From NCBI RefSeq assembly GCF_029581275.1, contig NZ_CP120742.1:7130501-7194500 (forward strand): 64,000 bases of DNA. Reading direction: 5' to 3'. Source of the DNA: Micromonospora sp. WMMD1155 (lineage in GTDB: Bacteria; Actinomycetota; Actinomycetes; Mycobacteriales; Micromonosporaceae). A model generated the notes under the pieces. The model was not told the DNA's origin. It searched no databases and saw only the letters and a program-made list of their open reading frames with translations. Positions 7,379 to 16,118 of the stretch are shown here, one piece after another (the first letter of the stretch is position 1; every line of letters begins with the position of its first letter). Made by a program: the position numbers and the translations under genes.

Positions 7379-10230
7379 GCCGTACCAACCTGGACGACGT
7401 CTACGAGCTGACCCCGATGCAGCAGGGCATGCTCTTCCACCACCTGTACGCGCCGGACGAGGGTTTCTACGTCGAGCAGACCGTGCTGACCCTCACCGGC
7501 AGCCCGGACCGGGAGGCGTTCTGGCGGGCCTGGCAGCTGGTGGTGGACCGCCACCCGGCGCTGCGGACCGCGTTTCGCTGGGACGGCATCGCCAAGCCGG
7601 TGCAGGCGGTGCACGCCCGGGTGGCGTTGCCCCGGGAGACCCACGACTGGCGGGCCCGGCCGGCCGCCGAGCAGCATCGTCTGCTCGAGGAGTTGCTGCG
7701 CGACGAGCGTCGGCGCGGTTTCGACCTGGAGACCCCGCCGATCATGCGGGTCGGGCTGTGCCTGCTGGCCGACGACCGCTTCCAGATCGCGCTGCGCCTG
7801 TCGCACCTGGTGGTGGACGGCTGGTCGGTCGGCCTGATGATGTCCGACTTCACCGCGGCCTACAAGGCGTACGTACGCGGCCGGGAGCCGGTGCTGCTGG
7901 CGCCGGGCCGCTTCCGCGACTACGTGGCCTGGTGGAAGCGTCAGGACCCGGAGGCGGTGGGGCCGTTCTGGCGCCGCTACCTGGCCGGCTACCAGCCTGC
8001 GCCGCTGCGCCTGGACGGGGGCGCGGCTCCGGCCGACGGGCCCGCCTTCGACTGGGTCGATCTCTCCCTCGGCGACCTCGCCGGTGAGCTGCGCGGGTAC
8101 TCGCAGCGGCACCGGCTCTCCCTGCACACGCTCGTGCAGGGAGCGTGGACGCTGGTGCTGGGGCGGGCCACCGGCAGCGCCGACGTGGCCGTCGGGACCA
8201 CCTTCGCCCACCGTCCCGGTGACCTGCCCGGCGCGGAGTCGATGGTCGGCTGCCTGGTCGGCACCGTGCCGGTACGCAGCACGCTCGGCCCGGAACGCGC
8301 GGTCGTGCCGTGGCTGCGGGCCATCCAGGACGACATCATCGCGGTTCGGGACAACGCCGCCACCGGGTTGGCCGACATCCAGCGGTGGAGCAGCGCACCG
8401 GCCGGCACCGACCTCTTCGACAGCATCGTCGGCTTCCAGAACATGCCGTTGCCGCCGTTCACGCTCGGCGAGGAGGGGTTGGGTCTGGAGGGCTTCCAGC
8501 TGCACACCCGCCCGCACACCCCGTTGGTGCTGATGGTGCTTCCGGGCGACGACCTGCCGCTGCACCTCATCCACGACCGTCGGCGCGTCGACCCGGCCCG
8601 GGCCCGGGCACTCGTCGCGGGCGTGCACGACGTGCTCGCGGCGATCGTGCGCGACGAACCGGCGCGCCTGGGCGACATCCCGGAGGTCGCCGCCCCGGCG
8701 CAGCCGTCGACCGGGCAGGCGGCGGACCCGAGCCCCGCACCGGGCGCCCCCGCGCCGGCCGCCGGGACGGAGACCGAGGCGGCGCTGAGTGCGCTCTTCG
8801 CCGACCTGCTCCAACTGGAGCACGTCGGCCGCGACGACAACCTCGTCGAACTGGGCCTGCACTCGCTGCTCGGCACCCGCGCGGCCAACCGGATCCACGA
8901 CGAGTGGCGCACACTGCTGCCGTTGCAGGCGTTGTTCGCCGGGCCGACAGTGGCCCGCCTGGCGGCCCTGATCGAGGCCGGCGGCGTCGCCGACGACCGG
9001 GCCCGGGACCCCCGTGGCCACGTCGACGTGCTCCGCGAGGCGGTGCTCGACGAGGACATCACCCTCCGGGGGCCGGTGCGGTGGACGGCCGAGCCGCGCC
9101 GGGTGCTGCTCACCGGCGGCACCGGCTACCTGGGCAGCGCCCTGCTGGAACGGCTGCTGCGCGACACGCCCGCGACGGTGGTGTGCCTGGTCCGCTCGCT
9201 GGACCCGGCCGACGGTCGCCGCCGCGTGCGGGAGGCGCTGGCCGCCGCAGGCCGCTGGAACGACGCGTTCGACGCCCGGATCGAGGTGCTGCCCGGGAAC
9301 CTGTCGCAGCCGCGCCTGGGTCTCGCCCCGGACACCTTCGCGGCGCTGGCCGACGACCTCGACACGATCTACCACCTGGGCGCGGTGGTCAACATCCTGC
9401 CGCCGTACCGGCGGGTCCGGCCGACCAACGTCGGCGGTACCCGCGAGGTGCTGCGGCTGGCCACGTCCGGCAGCGCCGGAACCATCCCGGTGCACTACGT
9501 GTCGCCGGCGGAGGTCACCGACCTCGCCGACGCCGAGCGGGCCGGTCGGGAGGTCTTCGTGGATACTCCCCCGCCGCACCTCTACAACGGCTACATCCAG
9601 TCGCAGTGGGTGGCCGACCGGATCGTCGGGGAGGCGGCGGCACGCGGCGTACCGGTGGTGGTCACCCGGGCGGCCCGGCTGATCGGGAGCCCGGTGACCG
9701 GGCGGTGGAAGGTCGGCGACGTGGTCAGCGACATCGTGCGCGGCTGCGTCGCCCTGGGCCTCGTCCCCGACAGCGGCATCGCGCTGCCGGTGTCCACGGT
9801 CGAGCACGTGGCGGCCGGCGTGGCGGCGCTCTCCCTTCGCCGGGACGCCCTCGGCCAGGCGTTCCACCTGACCGCGGCGTCGCCGTTCACCTTCGACGAG
9901 CTGGCCGGGGCGCTGTCCGACCGGGGCTACCGGACCGCCGGGGTGTCGCTGGAGCAGTGGTACGCCGAACTGGTCCGGCTGTCCCGCCGCGACCCGGACG
10001 GCCGGTGGGATCTGGTGCTGTCGGTGCTCGGCCCCTGGGTACGGGCCAACGCCGCCGGGTGGCACGAACCGTTGTACGACACCAGTCGGGCGCGCGCCGT
10101 CCTCGGCGACGACGTGCCCGCCCCCGAGGTGGGTCGGGCGTTCATCGGGCGGTGCCTGGACTACTTCGCCGCCATCGGCCACGTGCCCGCCCCCTCGGCG
10201 GGCGTGGACGCCGAGCCGGTGCGGGGGTGA
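7375..10230 (+). CDS. NRPS protein C-T-R (condensation, carrier, thioester reductase)
   Basis: This 951-aa protein has three domains and no adenylation domain. Condensation (1-430): YELTPMQQGML opening, active-site motif SHLVVDG at 143-149, so the catalytic second His is kept and the first is Ser. Carrier (about 470-545): GLHSLLG. Reductase (about 570-940): the Rossmann motif TGGTGYLG, followed by an extended-SDR core. R domains release the chain by NADPH reduction to an aldehyde or alcohol. The catalytic Y-x-x-x-K reads Y740-I-Q-S-Q744, so the Lys is Gln, which may weaken or abolish reduction. With no A domain in cis, the carrier is probably loaded in trans, for example by the free A domain downstream. 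It begins at ATG 7375 overlapping the previous stop. Confidence 0.93.
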   Translation: MSRTNLDDVYELTPMQQGMLFHHLYAPDEGFYVEQTVLTLTGSPDREAFWRAWQLVVDRHPALRTAFRWDGIAKPVQAVHARVALPRETHDWRARPAAEQHRLLEELLRDERRRGFDLETPPIMRVGLCLLADDRFQIALRLSHLVVDGWSVGLMMSDFTAAYKAYVRGREPVLLAPGRFRDYVAWWKRQDPEAVGPFWRRYLAGYQPAPLRLDGGAAPADGPAFDWVDLSLGDLAGELRGYSQRHRLSLHTLVQGAWTLVLGRATGSADVAVGTTFAHRPGDLPGAESMVGCLVGTVPVRSTLGPERAVVPWLRAIQDDIIAVRDNAATGLADIQRWSSAPAGTDLFDSIVGFQNMPLPPFTLGEEGLGLEGFQLHTRPHTPLVLMVLPGDDLPLHLIHDRRRVDPARARALVAGVHDVLAAIVRDEPARLGDIPEVAAPAQPSTGQAADPSPAPGAPAPAAGTETEAALSALFADLLQLEHVGRDDNLVELGLHSLLGTRAANRIHDEWRTLLPLQALFAGPTVARLAALIEAGGVADDRARDPRGHVDVLREAVLDEDITLRGPVRWTAEPRRVLLTGGTGYLGSALLERLLRDTPATVVCLVRSLDPADGRRRVREALAAAGRWNDAFDARIEVLPGNLSQPRLGLAPDTFAALADDLDTIYHLGAVVNILPPYRRVRPTNVGGTREVLRLATSGSAGTIPVHYVSPAEVTDLADAERAGREVFVDTPPPHLYNGYIQSQWVADRIVGEAAARGVPVVVTRAARLIGSPVTGRWKVGDVVSDIVRGCVALGLVPDSGIALPVSTVEHVAAGVAALSLRRDALGQAFHLTAASPFTFDELAGALSDRGYRTAGVSLEQWYAELVRLSRRDPDGRWDLVLSVLGPWVRANAAGWHEPLYDTSRARAVLGDDVPAPEVGRAFIGRCLDYFAAIGHVPAPSAGVDAEPVRG

Positions 10231-12491
10231 GCGCCATGACCGACTCCGGCTGCCTCACCGTCGCCCACGCCTGTCCGGAGCGTCCCGCCCTCGTCACCGA
10301 CACCGACACCGTGACCCACGGCCGGCTCGAGGGTTGGACGCGACAGCTCACCGAAACGTTGCGCGCCCGGGGCGTCGGCCCCGGCACCCCGGTCGGCATC
10401 GCCGTCGACGACGACGTCCCGGGGGCGGTGGCCGCGCTGCTCGCCACGCTGCGTGTCGGCGCCGCCTACACCCCCCGGGACGGCGGCACCGCGCCGGCCG
10501 TCGTGCTCACCGCCGACCCGGGCGCCCACCCGGCGGGCACCACCGTGATCCTGCCGTTCGGGACCGCGCCGACCGCTCCGCCCGCGCTCGACGGGCTGCG
10601 CGTCGTGTTCGGCGGCACCACCGAGGACGATGTGCTGCTCGGCGACGACGGCGCGCTGAGCGGGCGGGCGCTGAGCGCGTACCTGCGGTGGGCGCTGCCC
10701 GCGTATCCCGCCGCAGCCGGCGTCGCCGTGCTCCCGGCGCTGCCGGGCACCGCCGGCGAACTGGCCGCCCTGCTGGTGCCGCTGCTGGCCGGCGGCTGTG
10801 TGCAGCTGGGCGAGCTGGAGGACGCCGCCTGGTCCGGCTGGCGACCCACCTTCGCCAAGCTCACCCCGGCTGACCTGGCGACGCTGACCGCGCTGCCGGA
10901 CGAGGCGTCCCCCACCGGGGAACTGGTGCTCACCGGGCCGCGGCTGCCGTGCGACGAGGTCGCGCGGTGGCGTCAGCGGCACCCGGGCACGGCGCTGACC
11001 TGGGAGTACGCCCCCGTCGAGGGCGGTCTCGGCTGCGCGGCGCTGCGCCTGCCGGCCGGCGCCCCGCTGCCGGACGGGCCGCCGGTGGGCCTGCCACTGC
11101 CCGGCACCACCCTGCGCCTACTCGACCCCGACCTGCACCCCACGCCCGCCGGGGACGTCGGCGAACTCTACGTCGGCGGCGAATCCGTTCCCGCCGTCGA
11201 TCCTGCGGGCGGCCAGCCGACCGACGTGGTGGTGGACCCGTTCGGCACCCGACTGCGGCGCACCGGGGATCTGGGCCGACGTCGGCCGGAGGGCTGCGTC
11301 GACCTGGTGGGCCGCGCGGCCGTTCGGTCCGCCCCGCCGGTGGACACCGGTGACGCCGCGGTGGTCCGGGACTGGGAGTCGATCTACGACCAGCTGTACG
11401 CGGAGGGCGGCGACGGGCTCGGCGCCGACTTCTCCGGCTGGAACAGCAGCTACACCGGCCGGCCCATCCCGCTGGCCGAGATGCGCGAGTGGCAGCAGGC
11501 CACAGTGGACCGTATTCGCGCCCTGCGCCCCGAACGGGTGCTCGAGATCGGTGCGGGCAGCGGGTTGCTGCTGGGTCGGCTGGCACCGGAGTGCGAGGCG
11601 TACTGGGCCACCGACCTGTCCGGCGCGGTGGTGCGGCGCCTGGCCGAGCAGACCGCCGCCCGCCCGGATCTCCGCGATCGGGTGGTGCTGCGTCATCAGG
11701 CCGCGCACGACGTCAGCGGGTTGCCCGCCGCGTCCTTCGACCTGGTGGTGCTCAACTCGGTGGTGCAGTACTTCCCGACCCTCGACTACCTCGACGCCGT
11801 CCTGGCCCGCGTCGTCGGGCTGCTGCGCCCCGGTGGCGCGGTGTTCGTCGGCGACGTCCGCAACGCCCGCCTGGCCTTCACCATGCAGACCGCGGTGCGG
11901 CTGCTGCGCGCCGCCCCCGGTGACGACCCGGCGCAGATCCGCGCCGACGTCACCCGCGCGGTGGCGCTGGACAAGGAGCTGCTGGTGGATCCGGACTTCT
12001 TCGCCGAGGCGACGACGCGGCTGGACGGGGTGGCGTGCGTCGACGTCCGGGTCAAGCGGGGCCGGTTCCACAACGAGCTGACCCGGCACCGGTACGACGT
12101 GGTGCTGCACACCGCCGCGCCGGTCCGCTCCGGCACTCCCCCGGTGCCCTGCGACCTCGCCGGGTTACCGGCGGCGCTGGCCGACGGCGTGCCGGCCGTC
12201 CGGGTCACCGGTCTGGTCAACGCCCGCCTCGCCGGAGAGGTGTCCGCGGCGTTCGCCCTCGCCACCGGCATGCCCGTCGCGGCCTGCCGGCGTCGGCTGG
12301 ACGGCGACCGGGACGCCGTCGACCCGGAGGGCCTGGCGGCGCTCGGCGAGGACGCCGGTTACGAGGTGACGATCGGCTGGTCCGACGGCGCCACCGACGG
12401 CAGCGTGGATCTGCTGTTCACCCGGTCCCCCGCAGCACTGGTGGGCGCGGTCGGGGAGGCATCGATGCGACGCCGGGCCGTGCCGTGCTGA
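10227..12491 (+). CDS. Degenerate adenylation domain fused to an NRPS methyltransferase domain
   Basis: About 754 aa. The first 370 residues follow the fold order of an A domain and end in a recognisable RRTGDLGRR (A7-like), but the P-loop TSGSTGxPKG region and the A5 motif cannot be found, so adenylation is unlikely. Residues from about 375 form a methyltransferase of the kind normally inserted in A domains: DFSGWNSSYTG, the SAM motif VLEIGAGSG, then YWATDLSG and VVLNSVVQYF. The A C-terminal subdomain and a carrier are missing. It probably acts in trans as an N- (less likely C-) methyltransferase for the neighbouring assembly line, as do MTs interrupting A domains in thiazoline siderophore synthetases. 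Start GTG 10227 overlaps the previous stop; ATG 10236 is an alternative. Confidence 0.85.
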   Translation: MSAMTDSGCLTVAHACPERPALVTDTDTVTHGRLEGWTRQLTETLRARGVGPGTPVGIAVDDDVPGAVAALLATLRVGAAYTPRDGGTAPAVVLTADPGAHPAGTTVILPFGTAPTAPPALDGLRVVFGGTTEDDVLLGDDGALSGRALSAYLRWALPAYPAAAGVAVLPALPGTAGELAALLVPLLAGGCVQLGELEDAAWSGWRPTFAKLTPADLATLTALPDEASPTGELVLTGPRLPCDEVARWRQRHPGTALTWEYAPVEGGLGCAALRLPAGAPLPDGPPVGLPLPGTTLRLLDPDLHPTPAGDVGELYVGGESVPAVDPAGGQPTDVVVDPFGTRLRRTGDLGRRRPEGCVDLVGRAAVRSAPPVDTGDAAVVRDWESIYDQLYAEGGDGLGADFSGWNSSYTGRPIPLAEMREWQQATVDRIRALRPERVLEIGAGSGLLLGRLAPECEAYWATDLSGAVVRRLAEQTAARPDLRDRVVLRHQAAHDVSGLPAASFDLVVLNSVVQYFPTLDYLDAVLARVVGLLRPGGAVFVGDVRNARLAFTMQTAVRLLRAAPGDDPAQIRADVTRAVALDKELLVDPDFFAEATTRLDGVACVDVRVKRGRFHNELTRHRYDVVLHTAAPVRSGTPPVPCDLAGLPAALADGVPAVRVTGLVNARLAGEVSAAFALATGMPVAACRRRLDGDRDAVDPEGLAALGEDAGYEVTIGWSDGATDGSVDLLFTRSPAALVGAVGEASMRRRAVPC

Positions 12492-13939
12492 CGCTGGCGC
12501 GGCGCTTCGCCGAGCAGGTCGCCCGTGACCCGGACGCGGTAGCCGTGACCGACGGGGACCGGGAACTGCGCTACGGGGAGCTGGCGGCCGCCGCGCGGGA
12601 GCTGCGCCGCCACCTCGCCGACGCCGGGGTGCCCGAGGGCACCCTGGTGGGGCTGCGGATGCCCCGCTGCGCCGAGGTGGTCGTGGCGATCCTCGGCATC
12701 CTGGAGCACGGCTGCGGGTACGTGCCGATCGACCCGGCGTATCCCGCGTCCCGGCAGGAGTACATCGTCGCCGACGCCGGGATCGACGCGTTGGTGCAGG
12801 TCGACCCGGACACCGGGCGGCCGACGGTGGTCCGCACCGGCGGCGGCCCGCCGCGCGCGGTGCCGCCCGGCACGGCGTACGTCATCTACACCTCCGGCTC
12901 CACCGGGACGCCGAAGGGGGTGGTGGTCGGCGACGCGCACGTGGGTGCGCTGATGGACGCCTGCGCGCAGCGATTCACGTTGTCCGCCGCCGACGTGTGG
13001 ACGATGTTCCACTCGCACAGCTTCGACTTCAGCGTCTGGGAGCTGTGGGGTGCGCTGCTGCACGGCGGCCGGGTGGTGATCGTGCCGCCGTGGGTGGCGG
13101 CCGACCCGCGCGCGTTCGGCGAGCTGCTCGCCGACGAGGGGGTCACCGTGCTCAGCCAGGTGCCCACCGCGTTCGGGCACCTCGTCGCGGAGCTGGAGGT
13201 CCACCCGGAGCCGCTGCCCGAGCTGCGCTACGTCGTCTTCGGCGGCGAGGCCCTGCACACCGGCGCGGTGCGGGCCTGGCGGGAGCTGGCCGTGGCCCCG
13301 GGGGCCGTGCTGGTCAACATGTACGGCATCACCGAAACCACGGTGCACGTCACGTTCGCGGCGCTGGACGACGAGGCGGCCACGCTGCCCGGCGCCACGC
13401 CGATCGGCCGACCGCTGCCGCACCTGCGGGTCCGCCTGGTCGACGAGCATCTGCGCCCGGTGCCGGTCGGTGCGGCGGGCGAGATGCTGGTGACCGGTGC
13501 GTCGGTGTCGCACGGGTACCTGGGGCGCGCGGAGCTGACCGCGCAACGCTTCGTCACACTGGACGGGCAGCGGTACTACCGCAGTGGCGACTGGGCACGG
13601 CAGGACGCCGAGGGGCGGCTGCACTACCTGGGTCGCCGCGACCGCCAGGTGCAGTTGCGCGGGTTCCGGGTGGAGTTGGGCGAGCTGGAGGCGGCCGTCG
13701 CGGCCCATCCGGCGGTGGCCCAGTGCGCGGTGCTCGCCGAGGCCAACCAGCTCGGCGAGTTGCAGTTGGTCGCCTACTACGTGCCGCGCGCCGGCGCCGA
13801 CCTCGCGCCCGAGCAGGTACGGGCCCACGTGGCGGGATGTCTCCCCGCCCACCTGGTGCCGAGCCGGATCCGCCGGATGGCGGCGCTGCCGCGTACCGCC
13901 CACGACAAGGTCGACCTGGCGGCACTGGTCGGACGGTGA
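12485..13939 (+). CDS. Free-standing NRPS adenylation domain, Thr-type code
   Basis: A 484-aa stand-alone A domain with all core motifs: TSGSTGTPKG (A3), MYGITETT (A5), YRSGDWAR (A7), GRRDRQVQLRGFRVE (A8) and a C-terminal HDKVD Lys in place of NGKVD. Reading the pocket by alignment to GrsA gives D-F-W-S-V-G-M-V-H-K, close to the threonine code DFWNIGMVHK. It lacks a carrier domain and probably loads the carrier of the C-T-R protein in trans. The GTG start lies seven bases inside the previous gene; no better start is visible. It is the last gene before a strong hairpin. Confidence 0.9.
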   Translation: MLTLARRFAEQVARDPDAVAVTDGDRELRYGELAAAARELRRHLADAGVPEGTLVGLRMPRCAEVVVAILGILEHGCGYVPIDPAYPASRQEYIVADAGIDALVQVDPDTGRPTVVRTGGGPPRAVPPGTAYVIYTSGSTGTPKGVVVGDAHVGALMDACAQRFTLSAADVWTMFHSHSFDFSVWELWGALLHGGRVVIVPPWVAADPRAFGELLADEGVTVLSQVPTAFGHLVAELEVHPEPLPELRYVVFGGEALHTGAVRAWRELAVAPGAVLVNMYGITETTVHVTFAALDDEAATLPGATPIGRPLPHLRVRLVDEHLRPVPVGAAGEMLVTGASVSHGYLGRAELTAQRFVTLDGQRYYRSGDWARQDAEGRLHYLGRRDRQVQLRGFRVELGELEAAVAAHPAVAQCAVLAEANQLGELQLVAYYVPRAGADLAPEQVRAHVAGCLPAHLVPSRIRRMAALPRTAHDKVDLAALVGR

Positions 13940-13949
13940 GTCGGCGCTG

Positions 13950-13991
13950 CCGCCGCCGCAGACGGACCGCCTCGTCCGTCTGCGGCGGCGG
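13950..13991 (+). terminator. Hairpin terminator after the PKS-NRPS operon
   Basis: A perfect 17-bp inverted repeat (arms 13950-13966 and 13975-13991, 8-nt loop) begins 10 nt after the last NRPS stop codon. It has no U-run, as is common in high-GC actinobacteria. Confidence 0.75.
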
Positions 13992-14063
13992 CCCGGGGCG
14001 GTCTGCGGACCCCCCGCCGATCTGCGGCGGTCGCCCACTCGGTCGACGGACCCCCTCGTTCGT

Positions 14064-14101
14064 CCCGGGCGGCGGCCGGCGTCACGGGGCCGCCGCCCGG
14101 G
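14064..14101. terminator. Second hairpin between convergent genes
   Basis: A perfect 14-bp inverted repeat (14064-14077 and 14088-14101, 10-nt loop) lies just downstream of the antiporter stop on the minus strand. It probably ends antiporter transcription and may act in both directions. Confidence 0.6.
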
Positions 14102-14106
14102 CGGCG

Positions 14107-15444
14107 CTATCCGGCGGGCACCCGCGAGACGGCCACCGGCGCGACGGCCGCGGGTGACGCGGGCCAGCGGCGGCGGGTCAGCACGAAGACCGGCGCCGCG
14201 GCGAACGTGGTCACCATGGTCATCAGCGCCAGTACGGTGTAGAGCTTCGGGCCGATCAGCCCGGCGCGCAGCGCGACGTCGATCAGCACCAGCTCCATCA
14301 TGCCGCGGGCGTTGAGCAGCGCGCCGACGGACGCGGACTGCGACCAGCTCAGCCCGGACCAGCGGGCCACCAGCGCGCTCACCCCGCCCTTGCTCAGCAC
14401 GGCGACCAGCACCACGGCGGCCAGCACCAGCCAACCGCTCGGTTCCAGCAGGGTGTCGGTGACGATGCGCAGGCCGGCCGAGGCGAAGAAGAGCGGCAGC
14501 AGCAGCGTGGTGGTCAGGGGTGCGATGCGCCCGGTGAGGTGTTCGCGCAGCTCGCGGGGCATGACCATCCCGCAGACGAACGCGCCGAAGACGGCGTGCA
14601 GGCCGATCGCCTCGGTGGTGGCGGCACAGGCGGTCAGCAGCACGAGGGCCGCGCCGACGGCTGCGGGGCGCAGCGCGTGGCCGCCCTCGGTCGCCCAGCG
14701 GGCGTAGCGCCGCAGCAGCGGACGCATGGCGACCAGCACCGCGACGTAGGCGAGGCCGCCCGCGACGGCGAGGACGCCGAGGTGGGCGGCGGCGCCGGCG
14801 GTCGCCATCAGGCCCGCCAGCATCATCCAGGCCACCGCGTCGTCGGTGGCCGCGCAGGCCAGCGACACGGTGCCCACGGTGGTGCGGGTGGCGCCGGTCT
14901 CCTCCAGGATGCGGGCCAGCACGGGGAACGCGGAGACGGCGACGGCGAGGCCGAGGAACCATGCCGCTTGCCAGCCGGGGATGTGTGGACCGAACCAGCC
15001 GTCGTCGGACGCGGCGACGCCGAAGGCGCCGCCGGCCATCGCCAGGCCGAGCAGGCCGCCCACCGCCAGCGGCGCGGCGAGACTGGCGACCGCCGTGGTG
15101 GTGGCGGTGCGCAGGTGGCGGATGGCGCCTCCGCTGTCGAAGGACAGGCCGACCAGGAACATGAACAGGGTGGCGCCGAGCTGGCCGAGCACGTGCAGGA
15201 TCTGGGCCGACGGGTGGGCGACGGTGGCGCCGGCGAGTTCCAGCTCGCGGGGGAAGAGCGCCTGCTGCACCGGTGGGGCCAGCAGCCCGAGTGCCAGCGG
15301 GCCGAGCGCGAACCCGGCGATCATGTCGGCCACCACCTGTGGCTGGCCGAGCCGGCCGAGCAGGGCGCCGGCCAGTCGGCAGGCGCCGAGCACCACGGCC
15401 AACTGCACCAGCAGATGGGTTGTCAACGCGACGGAATTCGGCAC
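14107..15444 (-). CDS. Cation:proton antiporter (CPA2 / KefB-type)
   Basis: A 445-aa polytopic membrane protein with about 12 predicted hydrophobic segments and the CPA2 pattern, including the N-terminal QPQVVADMIAGFALGP and the membrane segment with CAATDDAVAW, which holds the conserved acidic residues of the exchange site. The GTG start at 15444 is chosen because AAAAGGAGG precedes it at good spacing; the longer frame to 15492 has no such site. It lies between the NRPS operon and the peptide cassette on the opposite strand and may belong to either locus, or to neither. Possible roles are pH or cation homeostasis or self-protection. Confidence 0.9.
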   Translation of the reverse strand: MPNSVALTTHLLVQLAVVLGACRLAGALLGRLGQPQVVADMIAGFALGPLALGLLAPPVQQALFPRELELAGATVAHPSAQILHVLGQLGATLFMFLVGLSFDSGGAIRHLRTATTTAVASLAAPLAVGGLLGLAMAGGAFGVAASDDGWFGPHIPGWQAAWFLGLAVAVSAFPVLARILEETGATRTTVGTVSLACAATDDAVAWMMLAGLMATAGAAAHLGVLAVAGGLAYVAVLVAMRPLLRRYARWATEGGHALRPAAVGAALVLLTACAATTEAIGLHAVFGAFVCGMVMPRELREHLTGRIAPLTTTLLLPLFFASAGLRIVTDTLLEPSGWLVLAAVVLVAVLSKGGVSALVARWSGLSWSQSASVGALLNARGMMELVLIDVALRAGLIGPKLYTVLALMTMVTTFAAAPVFVLTRRRWPASPAAVAPVAVSRVPAG

Positions 15445-15552
15445 GGTCGCCTCCTTTTCGGCAGTTTCACAACCAGCCCGAACCGGCAACAAATCATAGA
15501 TCCACGCCCATTTTCTGGTGCTATTCCAATGACCGTACCCGACGGGCCGGAA

Positions 15553-15579
15553 AGGTGGCTAGGGGGGGCCTAGCCACCT
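15553..15579. promoter_or_regulatory. 27-bp palindrome upstream of peptide gene 1
   Basis: Perfect 11-bp arms (15553-15563 and 15569-15579) around a GGGGG loop lie in the divergent region between the antiporter and peptide gene 1. It could be an operator or a hairpin in the leader. No TTGACA/TATAAT-type promoter was clear in 15445-15743, although the stretch from about 15610 to 15735 is AT-richer and probably holds the promoter. Confidence 0.45.
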
Positions 15580-15743
15580 GGCTATACCCGGATGTGACCA
15601 GGCCGTCAGCCCACTCGGGTATTTACCGTGATTACCGCGCCGAACCATACTTGGCTCATTGTTCAGCACTTTGGTGGAGTCGAAGGAACCGATCGAAGAA
15701 TAGAGTTTTCGACAACAGCCGGTTCTATCCACAGGAGGACTGA

Positions 15744-16007
15744 ATGAACCGTATGGAGGCTGCGGCCGAGCGTCACATCCCCGCCGTTGGCGAGGGCGTT
15801 CTCGAGCCGCTGGAGCTGGTCGGCGTTGCCGCGCCGGTCCTCACCCCGTTCGCCGTCGGAGTCGCCGTCGGCGCCGGCCTCTACGCGTACCACAAGTGGG
15901 GCGGTGCCGAGGAGACCCCGACCGGCTACCGCCTCGACAGCGAGACCGCCGACCAGATGACCGTCTCCGAGCTCGTGCAGAGCCGCCGCCTGGCGGTCAC
16001 GCGCTAG
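15744..16007 (+). CDS. Small putative precursor peptide 1 (87 aa)
   Basis: ATG with an excellent ribosome site (CAGGAGG, 4 nt before the start). The peptide has a hydrophilic N-terminus (MNRMEAAAE), a hydrophobic core at 25-49 rich in Val, Ala and Gly (GVAVGAGLYAY) and a polar tail with MTVSELVQSR at 72-81. It aligns without gaps to peptide 2 (23368) over residues 1-34 (MNR-x-E, L20, PLE at 22-24, V26, P31, T34), and the two share GAG and the C-terminal M-x-V-x-E-L-V-x-x-R. There is no Sec-type cleavage site and no double-Gly leader that I can defend. The position, first in an operon before an attenuator-like hairpin and a set of membrane and oxidoreductase genes, suggests a precursor of a modified, exported peptide. 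The function is inferred. Confidence 0.8.
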   Translation: MNRMEAAAERHIPAVGEGVLEPLELVGVAAPVLTPFAVGVAVGAGLYAYHKWGGAEETPTGYRLDSETADQMTVSELVQSRRLAVTR

Positions 16008-16025
16008 TAGGACCTCGCCACGTGT

Positions 16026-16051
16026 CCGGGGAGTCGGCGCAGACTCCCCGG
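16026..16051 (+). terminator. Attenuator-like hairpin between peptide 1 and the HTTM gene
   Basis: A perfect 10-bp stem (16026-16035 and 16042-16051, 6-nt loop) starts 18 nt after the peptide stop and before the next ribosome site. Partial termination here would make more peptide mRNA than downstream mRNA, an arrangement common in bacteriocin and RiPP operons. Confidence 0.6.
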
Positions 16052-16118
16052 CGCGTCGGCGTCGCAAGCGGCCTCGGCACCCCGACCCCCACCCGATCGA
16101 CGTTGGCAGGAGAAGCCG

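Noticed and set aside
15610..15660. TTTACC-N18-CATACT as promoter of peptide gene 1
   Set aside because: The -10 lacks the key T at the first position and the spacing is off; the AT-rich region is noted instead without naming boxes.
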